Numbered from the stretch's first letter, positions 1-11,170 are shown. The stretch: DNA of 64,000 bases from Picocystis sp. L7 (GCA_020975725.1 QXJR01000006.1:434001-498000), one strand, 5' to 3'. Numbers and translations are program-made. The notes: a model not told the origin generated them from the letters alone.

Positions 1-1078
1 AAGTAATCATCAATACGGGGCAGAGGGTATCTATCCTTAACCGTGACGCTGTTGAGCAAACGGTAGTCGAATACTACCCTCCAGCCACCGTCTTTCTTCG
101 GTACCAGAATGACAGGAGCTCCCCAACTGGATCCTGCACACAGATTCATCTTTCCGGCGTCCACATATTCAGCAATCAGCTCCTTCAGGGCTGCCTGTTG
201 ATGTGGAGACAACCTGTAGTAGTTCCTGTACTGCGGGGTCGCCCCTTCTACCAGCTGTATTTTAAAGGCTTCTCCGGGTACTCGCTCCGGTGGCGGTTCG
301 ACACGTGGTTCAAACAAATGCTTGTAGCGTACATTCAGGAGATCGTCCAGACGTGCCTGGTCTGTTTCGTCCAACGGACATTCATCGCTGACTTGACTTC
401 GCATGTGGGTCAAGTCAGTCTCTTCCTCAACTAGTTCTTTGCTTGCATCCAGTGGTTGCATCATCAGCAATAGACAACCAGGATGTTTGACTGCTTGTCG
501 GGCCTCGCTTCGAGGCACAATCAGGTCCAGTTTGCGAGAAGCGATGAACTGCTGATCGCCGTAGACAGTATGTTTTGTGCTGTTGCTATCGCGCAGGATC
601 ATCCGATGTTGGGGCCAGTCCAAGGCCTCCAGGTACTGGTGGCAAAAGTTTGCCCCCAATATGCAGTCAAAGGTTTCTAACGGAGCCACTCCGAACTCGA
701 TGCGAGTTCGGAACCCGTCGATTGAGAATGCAGCCCTGATTACTGGGGCAGTGTGGACCTTCTGGCCTACAGCCACGGTGTAATCGTAGGACGCTGTTGT
801 GCACTCCCATGACACCCCTTCTGGGTCGGCCTGTCGCAAACTATCGTACAAGCGCTCGCTTATGAATGAGTAGCTGGCCAGGGTGTCCAAATAAGCTTGA
901 GTCCTAATTTTTTGTGATTTTTTTCCAAAGTAAGTTTCAGCAGCAAGGAACTCTCCCCTAGGTCTGTTGCTAGCAACAGAATTCAGGTTGATGCATTCCT
1001 TCAGTTTGGTAACCGGGGCGGCTGCCTGTTGCGCTCCCGGCTCCGTCCCGGTGACCGAAGTATCGGGACGGAGAGCCA
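1..1078 (-). CDS. E1 pol, protease and start of reverse transcriptase (partial)
   Basis: Minus-strand pol segment leaving the window on the left. Around 880-930 it encodes a retropepsin-like core reading A-Y-L-D-T-L-A-S, the same variant found in E2 and E3. Near 1-90 it encodes the reverse transcriptase stretch with [11 protein letters not shown], diagnostic of Ty3/gypsy fingers. It begins right after the gag end, as in E2, suggesting a separate or shifted pol frame. RNase H and any methyltransferase or integrase part would lie left of the window. Confidence 0.75.
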
Positions 1079-2346
1079 TCAGTTTTTTGGTGCTCCCATT
1101 ACGGATGCCATTTTGCAGCCGGACTGGTCATGTCCGTAACGGCGGCATCGTTGGCACAGGGAATGAGCTAAGCATAAGTTCTGCTCCTCTTGGGTAAGCT
1201 TTGCTCCCAGTGCCTTGCCTCCGAGCTGTTGTTGAGCTTTTGTAATGGACTGCTTCTGTTCATCCGAGAGATCGTCAAAGCGTTTTCGCTGCCGCTTCGC
1301 TGCTGCCATTTCCTTTGACAAAGTGGGAGGCTGAGCCGGTAGGGCAGCTGCCACTCCACCTGTCGGTGTTGGTCCAGCATGCTGGGTGCCATGAGCCGTG
1401 CGTGAAGACGGCTTGCGGCTAATCCACTTGCCAGCAGCATCCTTGGTTTCCCTGCCATTCTGCTCATGCATATCGCGCTCCAGCTTGAATATCACAGCGG
1501 CCAAACTTCCAGGTTGCATATCTGGAACCTTGTCAACCTCAATAAGGTGATTCAGGTGCTTGTACAAAGCTCGTTGGAGGGAGCTGGGTAGGCCATGTTG
1601 TAGCCTGGCCGCGATGTCATCTTCAGTCAGCGTACGGCAGAGCGGCGAATAGCTTGCATTGACAACGAAGCTCAACTGGACCAGCCTATTGAGAAACTGT
1701 ATTGCATTCTCTGCTCGGCGCATCCGGGTAGTGTGGAACTCTCGCCACGCTTCCGGTCCAGGGTCATGACTCTGGAAAGTCCGCTTGAGGTACGCAAAAA
1801 GGTCATCGACTGATCGTAGCGAGTTGGCATCGCGCATGATCAAGTTTTGGACCATGGCCTTTGCCGTACCCGCCAGTGTTTGGTTGATCGCTAGAACCAG
1901 TTGTTCCATGGGGCGATCGTAGGCATATGCTTGACACCAACACAACACATCGCGGTACCAGTAGGACAGCGCGTATGGGTTGTCTTCGAGTTCTGTCCCT
2001 GAGAACTTTTCCGGTCGTTCGAGCGACACTTTCTGCAAATTCTTGGAGTCCTGGAGCGCGGAACCGTAGAGGCTCGTAAGACGAGGCAGCCCCTCTTCTT
2101 CCAACGGTGTGTGGGATGGTACGGGCTGTTCTTCCGACGCCGATGGCTTGCCTTTACTTCCGGGAGCGTAAGCCCATCAGTTGCTGTCTTCAAATCATCA
2201 GGTGGGGAAGCTTGTTTGGCTTGTAAGAGCTCCTGGAGCTCCGCCAACTTTTCTTCAAGTCCCTCCCTCCGAGACTTTTCCTCCTCGAGGTTCCGTTCGA
2301 GGGCTTCCCATCTTTCTTCGCGCCCTTCTTCGTCCAAGGACGACAT
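1079..2346 (-). CDS. E1 Gag part
   Basis: Gag polyprotein region. The right end (about 2200-2346) encodes a charged Glu/Arg/Leu coiled-coil stretch. The middle is a retrotransposon gag domain with W-Y-R-D, W-C-Q-A and D-P-G-P-E-A-W landmarks, and the left end has a CX2CX4HX4C zinc knuckle ([14 protein letters not shown]) near 1110-1160. It is clearly homologous to the Gag of E2 (3759-4997). Gag packages the element RNA in cytoplasmic particles. The coiled coil and main domain are not in one frame, so the region is best read as a broken gag. Confidence 0.8.
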
Positions 2347-2387
2347 CCCTCAGGCTTCCTAGCGTCGTTGAGCTTCTGCTTCGACAG

Positions 2388-3143
2388 TATTGCACAGCGT
2401 CCGTGGAGACACTGCCAATTCACACACGTTTGGGCCTCAAGGCGGCCAAGATGCCAAGGGAAGAGGATGGAAACGCCTTGAAGGGCGCGTTTGTGGAGCG
2501 TCAGCCGTGTGGGACGGCTCCTGCTGACTTGTGCGAGTCTTGGCGGTCTTGAGAAGCCGCAGCAAGCTCGTGGTTGGTGGAGGCACGCACTTGAGAAGTC
2601 GTCAAGGCAAAAGTCTATTTTCAAGTCAAGTGAGGGGGGCCTCTAGTAGGCCCTCAAACCAGCAGCGGTTCAGGGTGGGACCCTTATCTCCATGGGGCGC
2701 CTGGTGGTCACGTGGCCCTGTCGCCCTCATCGGACGGTTGCACGACAGGCAAGCACGTGACCCAGATCCCCAGGGTGCTTCCCCACCCTTCGATCGACCT
2801 CGGGAGATTCGGGGGGATCCGGTCCCCCCTTCTGCCCGAGTCTCCTAGGGTTGCCCCGAACTGAGCCTGGGCTTCATCGGGTTCGCCCTGGGTCTATCCG
2901 GACGGCTGGTATTGGGGAGATCCCTCGTACCCTCGGACCGGGGTACCAAGGGCTTCCCATCCCCCGCCTTCCCAGGTCCTGAGTCGCACTCGTCCAGTTG
3001 GGGAGGGGTTACCCGTCCTGTACCTGACTTGATATCCAGCGATTCACAGCAAGCTCCAAGCTCGCTTATCTAAGCTACTGCTTGACAAGGATCTTTGTCA
3101 AGCACCGGGTCCCATCGTAGGGGGGATCCTGCCCTGTGCAACA
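2388..3143 (-). repeat. E1 5' LTR (about 756 bp)
   Basis: Bounded on the plus strand by TATTGCA (2388) and TGCAACA (ending 3143), the short inverted ends also seen in the E2 LTR (TGTTGCA...TGCAACA). It starts about 40 bp upstream of the gag coiled-coil start, as expected for an LTR plus short leader. Its GC-rich middle (2690-3020) resembles the middles of the E2, E3 and solo LTRs in the window. Confidence 0.7.
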
Positions 3144-3798
3144 TAAGCAATAGAAAGCCTGGGTCCTGTACCGCCTTCCGAGCTTCGCATCTGGGGACGA
3201 TTAAGTCCAGCTTTCTGGATGCGATGAACTGATGATCTCCATACACAGTGTGCTTTCTGCCATTACTGTTCTTTAAGACCATTCGGTGGTTCTGCCAGTC
3301 TAGGACCATCAGGTGTTTGTCACAGAAGGTCCCCCCTAATATGGAATCAAATGTCTCCAGTGGTGCAACTGCGAAGGGTACTCGACCACGGAAGCCATCG
3401 ATCGTAAAGGTGGCCTGAATTACTGGGGCTGTATGAACCTGCTGGCCTACGGCTACGGTGAACTGCACGGCATCGCCAGTGTTCTTCCAGGTCACCCCTG
3501 CTGGGTCAGTGGACTGCAGTTCATGAAATAGTTTCTCGCTGATGAATGAGTAGCTTGCTAATGTATCAAGGTAGGCTTGTGTCCTGATTTTGTTCGTTTT
3601 CTTTCCAAAGTAAATTTGTGCAGCTGGGAACTCCTGTTTGGGCCTTCTGTTACTCAATGAGTTCAGGCAGACAGGAGTCCTTTCATTGGTAACCGGGGCT
3701 ACTGCTGGTTTCGCTCCCGGCTCCGCTCCGGTAACCTGAGTCACCGGGCGGAGTGTACTCAGTTTTTTGGGGCACCCATAACAGATGCCATTTTGCAT
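3144..3798 (-). CDS. E2 protease part of pol (cut by E1)
   Basis: Starts inside the end of gag and overlaps it in another frame, the arrangement of a frameshift- or re-initiation-translated pol. It encodes an aspartic protease-like domain with A-Y-L-D-T-L-A-S and a flap region, then G-G-T-F-C-D-K-H. The family D-T-L-A-S box is shared by E1, E2 and E3, so it is a clade character. Reverse transcriptase is absent because E1 has inserted here. Confidence 0.75.
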
Positions 3799-4997
3799 GA
3801 GGACTGATCATGGCCGTAACGACGGCAGCGTTGGCACAGCCCGTGCGCAAGGCACATGTTCTTCTCTTCCTGGGACAGCGTGGCTCCGAGCGGCTTGTTC
3901 GATAGCTGAGTCTGCACCTTTATGATAGCATTCTTCGGCCCTTCATCGAGATCGTCGAATCGCTTTCGCTCTCTCCTTGCGGAGCCGCTGTCCTGATTAT
4001 CCTTCGATGGCGCTGGCATCGCAGCAGCTACTGGCCTTCGCATAGGTTCCAAACGGGGACGGTGATCGCAGTTGCGACGGGCAGCTGCGTAGCGATTCGT
4101 CCATTGATCATCAGCTGTCTTGGTCTCTTTGCGGGGCTGTTCAGCAGCTTCCTTTTCTAGCTTGAATATGACTGATGCTAAGTTTCCTGGTTCCATGTCA
4201 GGAACTTTATCCACATCAATCAGGTGGTCCAGGTGCTTATACAACGCTCGCTGGAGGTAGGCTGGCAGCCCGTGCTGCAGCCTTGCTGATATATCATTCT
4301 CCGTTAGCGTACGGCATACAGGAGACGTACTTGCGTTGACGACGAATGTCAATTGCACCAGCCGGTTCAGAAACTGTAAAGCATTTTCGCCCCGGCGCAT
4401 ACGGGTAGTTTGAAATTCGCGCCATGCCTCAGGGCCTGGGTCTTGATTCTGGAACGTACGGCGGAGGTAAGCGTACAATTCTTCCACTGATTTGAGGGCA
4501 CCTGGATCGCGCATAATGAGATTCTGCACCATTGATTTTGCTGTGCCTCCCAAAGCTTGACTGATCGCAAGTACCAACTGCTCTTTCGGACGGTCGAGAG
4601 CGTATGCTTGGCACCAACACACAACATCACGATACCAGTAAGTTAAAGCATATGGATTTTCATCAAGCTCCAGTCCAGTAAATTTTTCAGGCTTCTCCAG
4701 GGAGACCTTTTGTATGTTCTTTGAGTCCTGGAGGGCTGTTCCATACGATGTGGTGAGATGAGGAAGTCCCTCTTCCTCGGAGGGCGCATGCGTCCCTCCT
4801 ACGGTTGTCACTTGCTGATTTTCTTGGTTCTCATCGGTGATATTTTGTTCTTCGCCATCAGTTGGGTTTGCTTGCAAGGCTTCAAGCTGACCTTCGAGCT
4901 CAGCAATGCGCTCTTGGAGCGTGCTTCGCATGGCTCGTTCTTCTTCCAAGTCCCTACGGAGTGAACCCATTCGAGTTGTGTGCTCCGGATCTTCCAT
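3759..4997 (-). CDS. E2 Gag, 412 aa
   Basis: Complete Gag frame. Residues 1-45 form a Glu/Arg-rich coiled coil. Residues about 85-290 form the retrotransposon gag domain (W-Y-R-D, A-Q-A-L type helix, [10 protein letters not shown]). The C-terminus has a basic linker and a CX2CX4HX4C zinc knuckle ([14 protein letters not shown]) close to residue 390, for RNA binding. The Met at 4997 lies 47 bp from the LTR edge, which supports it as the start. Homologous to E1 Gag throughout. Confidence 0.85.
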   Translation of the reverse strand: MEDPEHTTRMGSLRRDLEEERAMRSTLQERIAELEGQLEALQANPTDGEEQNITDENQENQQVTTVGGTHAPSEEEGLPHLTTSYGTALQDSKNIQKVSLEKPEKFTGLELDENPYALTYWYRDVVCWCQAYALDRPKEQLVLAISQALGGTAKSMVQNLIMRDPGALKSVEELYAYLRRTFQNQDPGPEAWREFQTTRMRRGENALQFLNRLVQLTFVVNASTSPVCRTLTENDISARLQHGLPAYLQRALYKHLDHLIDVDKVPDMEPGNLASVIFKLEKEAAEQPRKETKTADDQWTNRYAAARRNCDHRPRLEPMRRPVAAAMPAPSKDNQDSGSARRERKRFDDLDEGPKNAIIKVQTQLSNKPLGATLSQEEKNMCLAHGLCQRCRRYGHDQSSCKMASVMGAPKN

Positions 4998-5043
4998 TTA
5001 CTTCAGCGTACAACAGTCTTCTCTCAAGTACAAGCTTAGACAG

Positions 5044-5772
5044 TGTTGCAAAATTGTCCGTGAGTTTTGGACACTCACACACGTGCCTTGGAGGAGAGCG
5101 TGTGTCGGGAAGGAGCCGGTGCACCGGTCTTGGGCGAGGGTCCTCGCACTCGCGGACAAAGTCCCCTTCTAGCCAGCTCGAGGCGTGGTGCCTAGCGAGG
5201 TCGACCTCCTGGTGGTTGGGCAAGCGCGTAGGCCTCAGCAAGTCGTCGAGAGAGGACGGAAGGAGGCGCGCTGGTGGTTGACAAAGTCAAATTCTATCAC
5301 AAAGCAAAAAGGGACGATAGGTCTACCTCTCTCACTGCCTCTCACTGGCGGTTGGAATTGGAGCAAAGGGGGTGTCTTATCCGCCTTCGTCCTCCTCTAA
5401 GTCACACCTGACCGTCCATTTTGCTCGCCCCGGGGCGACTGTGAGCTGTCACTTGCTCGACACGGTTCAGCCCCCTCAGGCCCACCCCTCACAATTGTGG
5501 ATTGGGACGGGGTCGGCTGGTTCCTTTCGGTCTGTCTCGATCAAGGTCTTCGGATCTCCTTACAGGAAGCCCGTTCTGATCGGGGGCGACCGTGCTTCAA
5601 TGCGACCCGGGGAAACTGGTTCTGGTTCCGGAACGGTACTGTCGTTGTATTCCAAAGGGATATCAGATCCCTTACTCGATGGGTAGCCCCGATGGTTCGG
5701 ACCCGTAAGCCAGGGTCTCGACGGACCCTGGTGGGCCTCGTTCACAGGAGGAGGCACCTGCCCTATGCAACA
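5044..5772 (-). repeat. E2 5' LTR (about 729 bp)
   Basis: Ends are TGTTGCA (5044) and TGCAACA (5772), a perfect 7-bp inverted repeat with the TG...CA rule. The E1 LTR has nearly the same ends. A 30-bp interior block (5476-5505) reappears inverted at 42400-42429, showing that a second copy of this LTR family was once at that place. Confidence 0.75.
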
Positions 5773-7825
5773 CATCTAAGACCACAGTATGAATTGGATA
5801 TGGGTAGAATGCTGTCTCTGGAAAGTATGGCTGGTGACGCGAGGCTGTACCTGGCTTTTGTAATTGACAGGTAGGACACCGCGCCACAAAATGCTGGATC
5901 TGGTTGTGCATATTCTTCCATCGGAAGTGCCGTTTCGCTGCTGCGTAAGTGCGAGCGGTTCCAAAGTGGGCCTGGTCATGCACCAGGTGCAAAAGGTCTT
6001 GACGGAGAGCGTCATCGGCTGGGACCCATACCACTGCTGGACCATCATAGGAAGTAAAGCTATTAGCTGTTGGCTTGTCAAACAGCAGCCCATCTCTAAC
6101 CTGCAGGTGATGGGGAGGACTGTTTACCATGGCCTTGTATTGAGAATCTGATATTGCTGCTCTCTGCAACCTTTGGATGATAGGTGTGACCTGTGAATCT
6201 GTGAGCATGGCTGCAACTTTGGAGGGGCTGCGAAGAACGCACACAGTCGGTGTATGACTGCGGCTAGCTAGCGGTTGAAGCGTCCTTGTGTGGTTCTGTA
6301 AAAAGGCAGTCAGCAAATTTGCAATCCACGCTACAGGAAAGGCATTGCCGCACATTCGATGGCGAGAGGCCTCTGAAACTTGGGCAGCAGCGGTGTCATT
6401 GGCCTCCATTCCAACTAAGCGCTCTTTTTCCTGAATCTGTAGTGGCCTCAATGTTCCATCAGGGTATTGGACCCAGGTAGACCGACTCCGGTCGCTGTGC
6501 GATTTGTGGGAGGCCATCAAGGCGGGGCACTTTGTAATAGGTTGCCCCAGTTCGTCGGTAGGCACAGTAGATCCGGGTGTTAAGCAGTCTTGCCATAGAA
6601 CGGGGAGGTCCTGCAAGGGTAACAATTCTGAAGGGTTAGGCAGGGAGGTGCAGTAGTAACGGACGCGTCTTTGCGGGCAGCATTGCGCCAAATCATGTAA
6701 AAGTGGCTCGCCTAACATGTCACTAATATGCTGGAAATCAGCCCCCAAATGCCCCGCAAAGGGGGTACATTCAATGATGTAGCTCGGGTTGCCCAGTCGC
6801 TCCAGCAAGCGATGAGCGGAGGTAAACAGTTCTCGATGGTCGCGTAAGCCATAGCTCGGAGGATCCTTTGAATTGTTGGCCTTGGAAAAAGGCTCGCATG
6901 GAACGCCAGCGATGACCAAGTCTATTGGAGGCAGTTTGCGGCGGTCCGTTAGTAGGCGGACATCGTTACCATAACGAAAAATGTTGGTCCGCGATAAAAG
7001 GCCAGGTCGGTCAAGACTAACATTTGCAAAGACGCGTTGAATGACTTGGCGTGCGTCGTGATCGATTTCTACTGCGATGTAGTCAATCTATAATGTAGCA
7101 CGAGGGGGAACTAGATGCCACAGGGCCCGTAACACGGTACCCATTCCTACACACACATCCAGGATTCTGACAATGGGCTGTCTGTCTTGACTGCTTTGCC
7201 TAGAAAGGTAGTCTGCAGTAATGTTTTCGGGACCCGGGCGATAGTGAACTTCGAACGGTGCGAAGTACGATAATTTAGCTATCCAGCGCTGATCGCGTGG
7301 ACTTAATTGTTCTGATGACTTGCTCTGAAGATACATGCTGGCCCGGTTATCAGTGATGACTGAAAGCTGTTGTCCAAATAGTAGGTGACGCCAATGCTGG
7401 AGCGCATAAACGATAGCGCAGGTCTCTTTCTCTGCTGGATGATAGTTTTTCTGGGCAGAATTGAATTTTTTGGACCAAAACTCCACAGGTTTCCATTGAT
7501 TTGTGGAAACATCTTGTACCAGGACGGCCCCCATACCGTGATCTGATGCATCTGTCTCGATGCGGATGGGGCGGTCTGCGTGGAAAAGCTGTAGCACTGG
7601 CCTGGAAGTGAGTAACTGTACCAGTTGAGTGAAGGCAGCATCATGCTGTGGTTTCCAGTAATGCTGAAAGTCGTGTTTATACTGTTTACGACTGAGCTCT
7701 GTGAGTGGGGCTGCAATGTCTGAATAATTCTGCACGAAGCGCATGTAAAACTGGCAGAGGCCTAGGAAGGCCAAATTCTGCTTGTGGGTTGTTGGCTTGG
7801 GGAATTTCTCGATCCGCGAAACCAA
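5773..7825 (-). CDS. E3 pol: RT end, RNase H, C5-DNA methyltransferase, integrase start
   Basis: From right to left: end of RT and RNase H (E-T-D-A-S near 7540-7560, D-N-R-A-S near 7340); methyltransferase motif I (I-L-D-V-C-V-G-M-G-T) near 7140-7170; motif IV (A-G-V-P-C-E-P-F-S) near 6890-6910; E-C-T for motif VI; Q-R-R-V-R for motif VIII; C-G-N-A-F-P-V for motif X near 6340-6360; then the integrase HHCC finger (H-L-V-H ... C-P-T-C) near 5850-5990. The order RNase H - methyltransferase - integrase is the same as in E5 and E7. The domain resembles E7 more than E5. The region is broken, and its integrase core has been lost to the E2 insertion. Confidence 0.8.
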
Positions 7826-7870
7826 GTGGTCAGCACATGTTAGTTGTCCTTCGCGAATGCGAAAGCCAAC

Positions 7871-9298
7871 CTACTCCAAGGTGCGATGAAAGAAGAAGCA
7901 TTTCGATCGCTTAAGTCGGATGTCACTTTGCTGGCAGGTGTCCAAGAATTGCTCAAGGTGTGTAAAATGTTCTGGGATGTTGGCAGAATGGACCAAGATG
8001 TCATCCATGTATACCTTCAGGAAAGGTAAGGTACCGAAGATTCGGTTCATCATGCGTTGAAACATGGCTGGAGCATTAGCGAGCCCCATCGGCATAACCC
8101 GCCATACGTAACTCCCGAACGGGGTCACAACAGCAGTCTTCTCCACGTCGGCCGGGTTCATCGGCACCTGGTGGAAACCATCCGGGGCATCCACTGACGA
8201 AAAGACATGGGACCCTTGTAAATTTTGCAGGTGGTCATCAATGCGGGGTAACGGGTAGCGGTCCTTGATTGTTGCCGCGTTAAGCACCCTATAATCAAAG
8301 ACAACTCTCCAGCCCCAATCCTTCTTTGGTATAAGCAGCACAGGTGCCCCCCAACTGGATCCAGCGCAGATGTCCATCTTCCCCGTGTCAACGTACTCCG
8401 TAAGCAGTTCACGTAGAGCTTCTTGCTGTTGCGGTGACAAGCGGTAGTAGTTGCGGTGTACAGGTTGTGTGCCTGGTTCCACATTAATATTGAAAGACTC
8501 CCCAGGTGTCCGTTGAGGGGGAATCGAGGTTCGTTTCTCGAAGCAAGACTTGTATTGTAATAGAAGTCTGTCCAAGTGCTCCTGATCATCAGGGCTTAGC
8601 TTGTAAGCTTCGCTGAGCTGGCTGCGGAAACTGGCCAGATCGTGTTCCTCGCTCGTCAACTCAAATGTTGAGTCCAGGGGCTGTACCATTAAAAAGAGAC
8701 ACTCACTTGACTGTAGAGCTTCCTTCACCTCTGATGGGGGTACAATCAGGTCCAGTTTACGGGCTTTGATGAATGACTCATCGCCCTGGACTCGATGAAC
8801 AGAACCCGCCGGATCGCGGAGTTCCATATACTCCTGCTGCCAGTTGAGCTGCAGCAGATACTTATGACAGAAATCGACGCCGAGTATGCAACTGAAGGTT
8901 TCGATTGGCGCAACTCCAAAAGTGTGGGTTGCCTGAAAAGTATCGATGGTCAGCAGGACTTCGATTACTGGCGCTTGGTATGTCTCTGTTCCTACAGCCA
9001 GGCTGAAATTGAAGAAGTGTCCAGTAGGCTTCCAATTCTGCAGGGCAGGATCTTGATGTTTGAGTTGTTGAAAGGCTTGGGTACTCAAGAAGGAGTTGCT
9101 CGCAAGCGTGTCCACATAAGCTTGCGTCTGCAATGGGGGAACCTCGGTGTTTCCCAGGTAGCATCTCGCCGTGAGAAATTCACAGCGAGGACGGGGATTG
9201 GGTGATGCTCTGAGGGATACCACTTGGCCTGGATATAAATTTGTATGGCTTGCTGTCTCCATGCATGCACCAGGTGGTGGTTCTTCTCCCGGCTCCAT
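7871..9298 (-). CDS. E3 pol: protease and reverse transcriptase
   Basis: 475-codon frame. Residues about 55-160 are the aspartic protease (A-Y-V-D-T-L-A-S). Residues about 275-470 are gypsy reverse transcriptase: [24 protein letters not shown], and the catalytic Y-M-D-D box near the C-terminus. It is followed at once by the RT end/RNase H segment. Protease and RT are very similar in layout to E7 (53470-55160). Confidence 0.85.
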   Translation of the reverse strand: MEPGEEPPPGACMETASHTNLYPGQVVSLRASPNPRPRCEFLTARCYLGNTEVPPLQTQAYVDTLASNSFLSTQAFQQLKHQDPALQNWKPTGHFFNFSLAVGTETYQAPVIEVLLTIDTFQATHTFGVAPIETFSCILGVDFCHKYLLQLNWQQEYMELRDPAGSVHRVQGDESFIKARKLDLIVPPSEVKEALQSSECLFLMVQPLDSTFELTSEEHDLASFRSQLSEAYKLSPDDQEHLDRLLLQYKSCFEKRTSIPPQRTPGESFNINVEPGTQPVHRNYYRLSPQQQEALRELLTEYVDTGKMDICAGSSWGAPVLLIPKKDWGWRVVFDYRVLNAATIKDRYPLPRIDDHLQNLQGSHVFSSVDAPDGFHQVPMNPADVEKTAVVTPFGSYVWRVMPMGLANAPAMFQRMMNRIFGTLPFLKVYMDDILVHSANIPEHFTHLEQFLDTCQQSDIRLKRSKCFFFHRTLE

Positions 9299-9330
9299 CC
9301 TGACAGCCCCAACTGTCAGGTGGAGCCCCT

Positions 9331-10626
9331 TTAGTTTTTTGGAGACATGGGGGACGAATGACGGCGTTGTTTGGCATCATGTCCATAACGGCGGCATTGC
9401 AAACAAAGGGAATTGGCAGTACACTGTTTTTGCTCATTTGGAGTGAGAGTGGCTCCCAAAGGGAGGTCCTTCAAGTCTGTTTGGACCCTGACGATGCGTT
9501 CTTGAAGTTCCTTGGAGAGGTCAGCAAACCTTTTGGCGATGCGGCCAGCGGGGGTAGTTGCTGCCCTCTGTGATGTAGGATCAGAATGGGGCATCGCACG
9601 GATGGTGGCGGTCGATGTTGTGCGGACCGTATTGGCTCCTGTAAGCTTGTTGCTGCGGGCTGCAGCTTTGGCCCGTTCTCGTTCTTCAGCCTCTACCTTC
9701 AAGGCGGCGGCACAGACCCCCCAGGGGGACATGTCCGGAGCGCGTCCAAGTTCCACTAGCAACTAAAAGTGTTGTTCTATTTTGTTGCTCATCGAGTAAG
9801 GTAGGCCGACACGCAATTTCGTGGCGATGTCGCATTCACTGATCGTCGTGCACGTAGGATCCGTGCTCATGTTTACCACAAAACTCAGCAAGAGTAGCCG
9901 GTTCAAAAATTTCACAACATCTTCCTTGATCGGGTGCATGCGGACGCGCTGAAATTCCTTCCATGCGTCCGGCCCTGGATCACGTCGCTGAAATGTTTCT
10001 TTTAACAATTCATAAAGAGCTGGAAGATGCGATACGCGATTCTTGTCACCCATTGTGATGTTGTCCATCATGATTCTTGCGGTTCCGCTCAATGTTTGGA
10101 GGGCAAGCACAACTTGTTGGGTATCGTTCAAGGCGTAACCTTGTACCCAGCAAGACACTTCCCGATACCAATGAGTAAGTGAATATGGGTCATGGGTGAG
10201 TTCGGCACCCGAGAATGACTTGGGCTTCGTGAGCGTCACGCCTTGCAAGCGTTGCGAGGCTCCCACGGCTTGGTACATATCAGTGAGGGAATGCAACCCT
10301 TTCTCGGAGGGGGGATGCACTGCAAGAGGAACGTTCTCTGCTGGTATCTAGTCGTGGGCTGATGCTTCTTGCGGAGGAGCCCCGTGTGGAAGTTCCTCCT
10401 CTTTCTCTTGTGCTTCGTTTTCTACGGGGTCTCCTCCAACGGGCGGTGCATCACCGACTCCATGTCCGGTAAGGGAAAGCGCACGGAGTTGCTCGAGCTC
10501 ACTTTCCAGCAACAAAGTCTTTGCTTCGAGGTCTTTCCGACCTTCTTTCTCTCTTTCGAGCTCCTCTCTCATCTGTTGAAAACGGGTGAGGGTCCCGAAG
10601 GGGACATCTTCTTCAACATCACTCAT
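9331..10626 (-). CDS. E3 Gag region
   Basis: The right end (10348-10626) encodes an acidic/leucine coiled coil beginning M-S-D-V-E-E-D-V. The central part (9763-10320) has the gag domain with H-W-Y-R-E-V-S-C-W-V and D-P-G-P-D-A-W. The left part (9331-9762) has basic sequence and a zinc-knuckle-like C-L-Q-C-R-R-Y-G-H-D. The three pieces lie in the order expected of one gag but not in one open frame, so the gene is broken. It is closer to E7 Gag (C-W-V-K after W-Y-K-E-V-S) than to E1/E2. Confidence 0.7.
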
Positions 10627-10648
10627 CGGTGGGTGATGGCTTCGACAA

Positions 10649-11170
10649 TGTAGCGTCCGACTAATGTGGCAAGTGCTCAGGGTCTCACCAGCACCGAAAA
10701 GAGCGTCGTCTGAAGGTCGTGAAGTGGAGGAGGCGTTGGGAAGGCGGTAGCGCTTCCGAAAGAAAGCAAGTGAACTAAAAAGACAAGGGGAGGGACCTAG
10801 GGGTCTACCTCTCTCTCAACCGCCCTTGAGCGGTTGAAGACAGCCTGGCGGGGCTCCCCAACTGCCCACGTGGGGGGCGGGCGATGCATTGGATGGTCCC
10901 GAAGGGTCGTTTCCAAGCGACCCTGGCCTGTCCGTCGCATCGCCACCGTTGAGTTGCCCCAGCCCTACCTTCTAGAAGGGATTGAGGGAAGGGATTCCAA
11001 ACACCACAACCCTTTAATCCCGGTCTGTTCCGTTCGAGTCTTCGATGGGGAGGTCCCTTAGTAAGGGGCGAGTCCCCTTACTACAAGGGTCCTGACTGGA
11101 CCAGGTCTCGACCCAACTCGGAGAGGGGTTCGAAGGGGCCCTCTCATGGATAGGGCCTATGGGGCCTACA
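10649..11170 (-). repeat. E3 5' LTR (522 bp)
   Basis: TGTAGCG (10649) to CCTACA (11170). A copy with about five differences lies at 29200-29704 plus 37915-37934 (E6 3' LTR). Roughly 1% divergence suggests a fairly recent insertion. The gag coiled-coil start is 23 bp left of the LTR. Confidence 0.85.

Larger units (their letters stand above)
1..3143 (-). mobile_element. Ty3/gypsy element E1, 5' half, runs off left edge
   Basis: Minus-strand LTR retrotransposon fossil. From right to left it shows a 5' LTR (2388-3143), gag (about 1079-2346) and the protease/reverse transcriptase part of pol (below 1078), which continues past the window start. Gag and protease are close relatives of those of E2, so the two belong to one clade. 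The sequence right of the LTR (from 3144) is the interior of E2 pol, so E1 is inserted in E2; the left target duplication is outside the window. Gag looks broken about once; the visible pol appears open. Confidence 0.85.
3144..5772 (-). mobile_element. Ty3/gypsy element E2, 5' part
   Basis: Minus-strand fossil with, right to left, a 5' LTR (5044-5772), a full-length gag (3759-4997) and protease (3144-3798). Pol is interrupted at 3144 by E1; the remainder would lie left of the window. The right flank of the LTR at 5773 is integrase-coding sequence of E3, so E2 sits inside E3. The gag and protease frames visible here look whole. Confidence 0.85.
5773..11170 (-). mobile_element. Ty3/gypsy element E3 with methyltransferase domain, 5' part
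   Basis: Minus-strand fossil: 5' LTR 10649-11170, gag 9331-10626, protease/RT 7871-9298, RT end/RNase H/methyltransferase/integrase start 5773-7825. It is cut in the integrase core by E2 at 5772/5773. The right end (…CCTACA at 11170) abuts copia sequence beginning CCGG. The same LTR type abuts copia CCGG on the other side at 29199/29200, giving a 4-bp target duplication split across the window. Several frame breaks, perhaps four or five. Confidence 0.85.
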
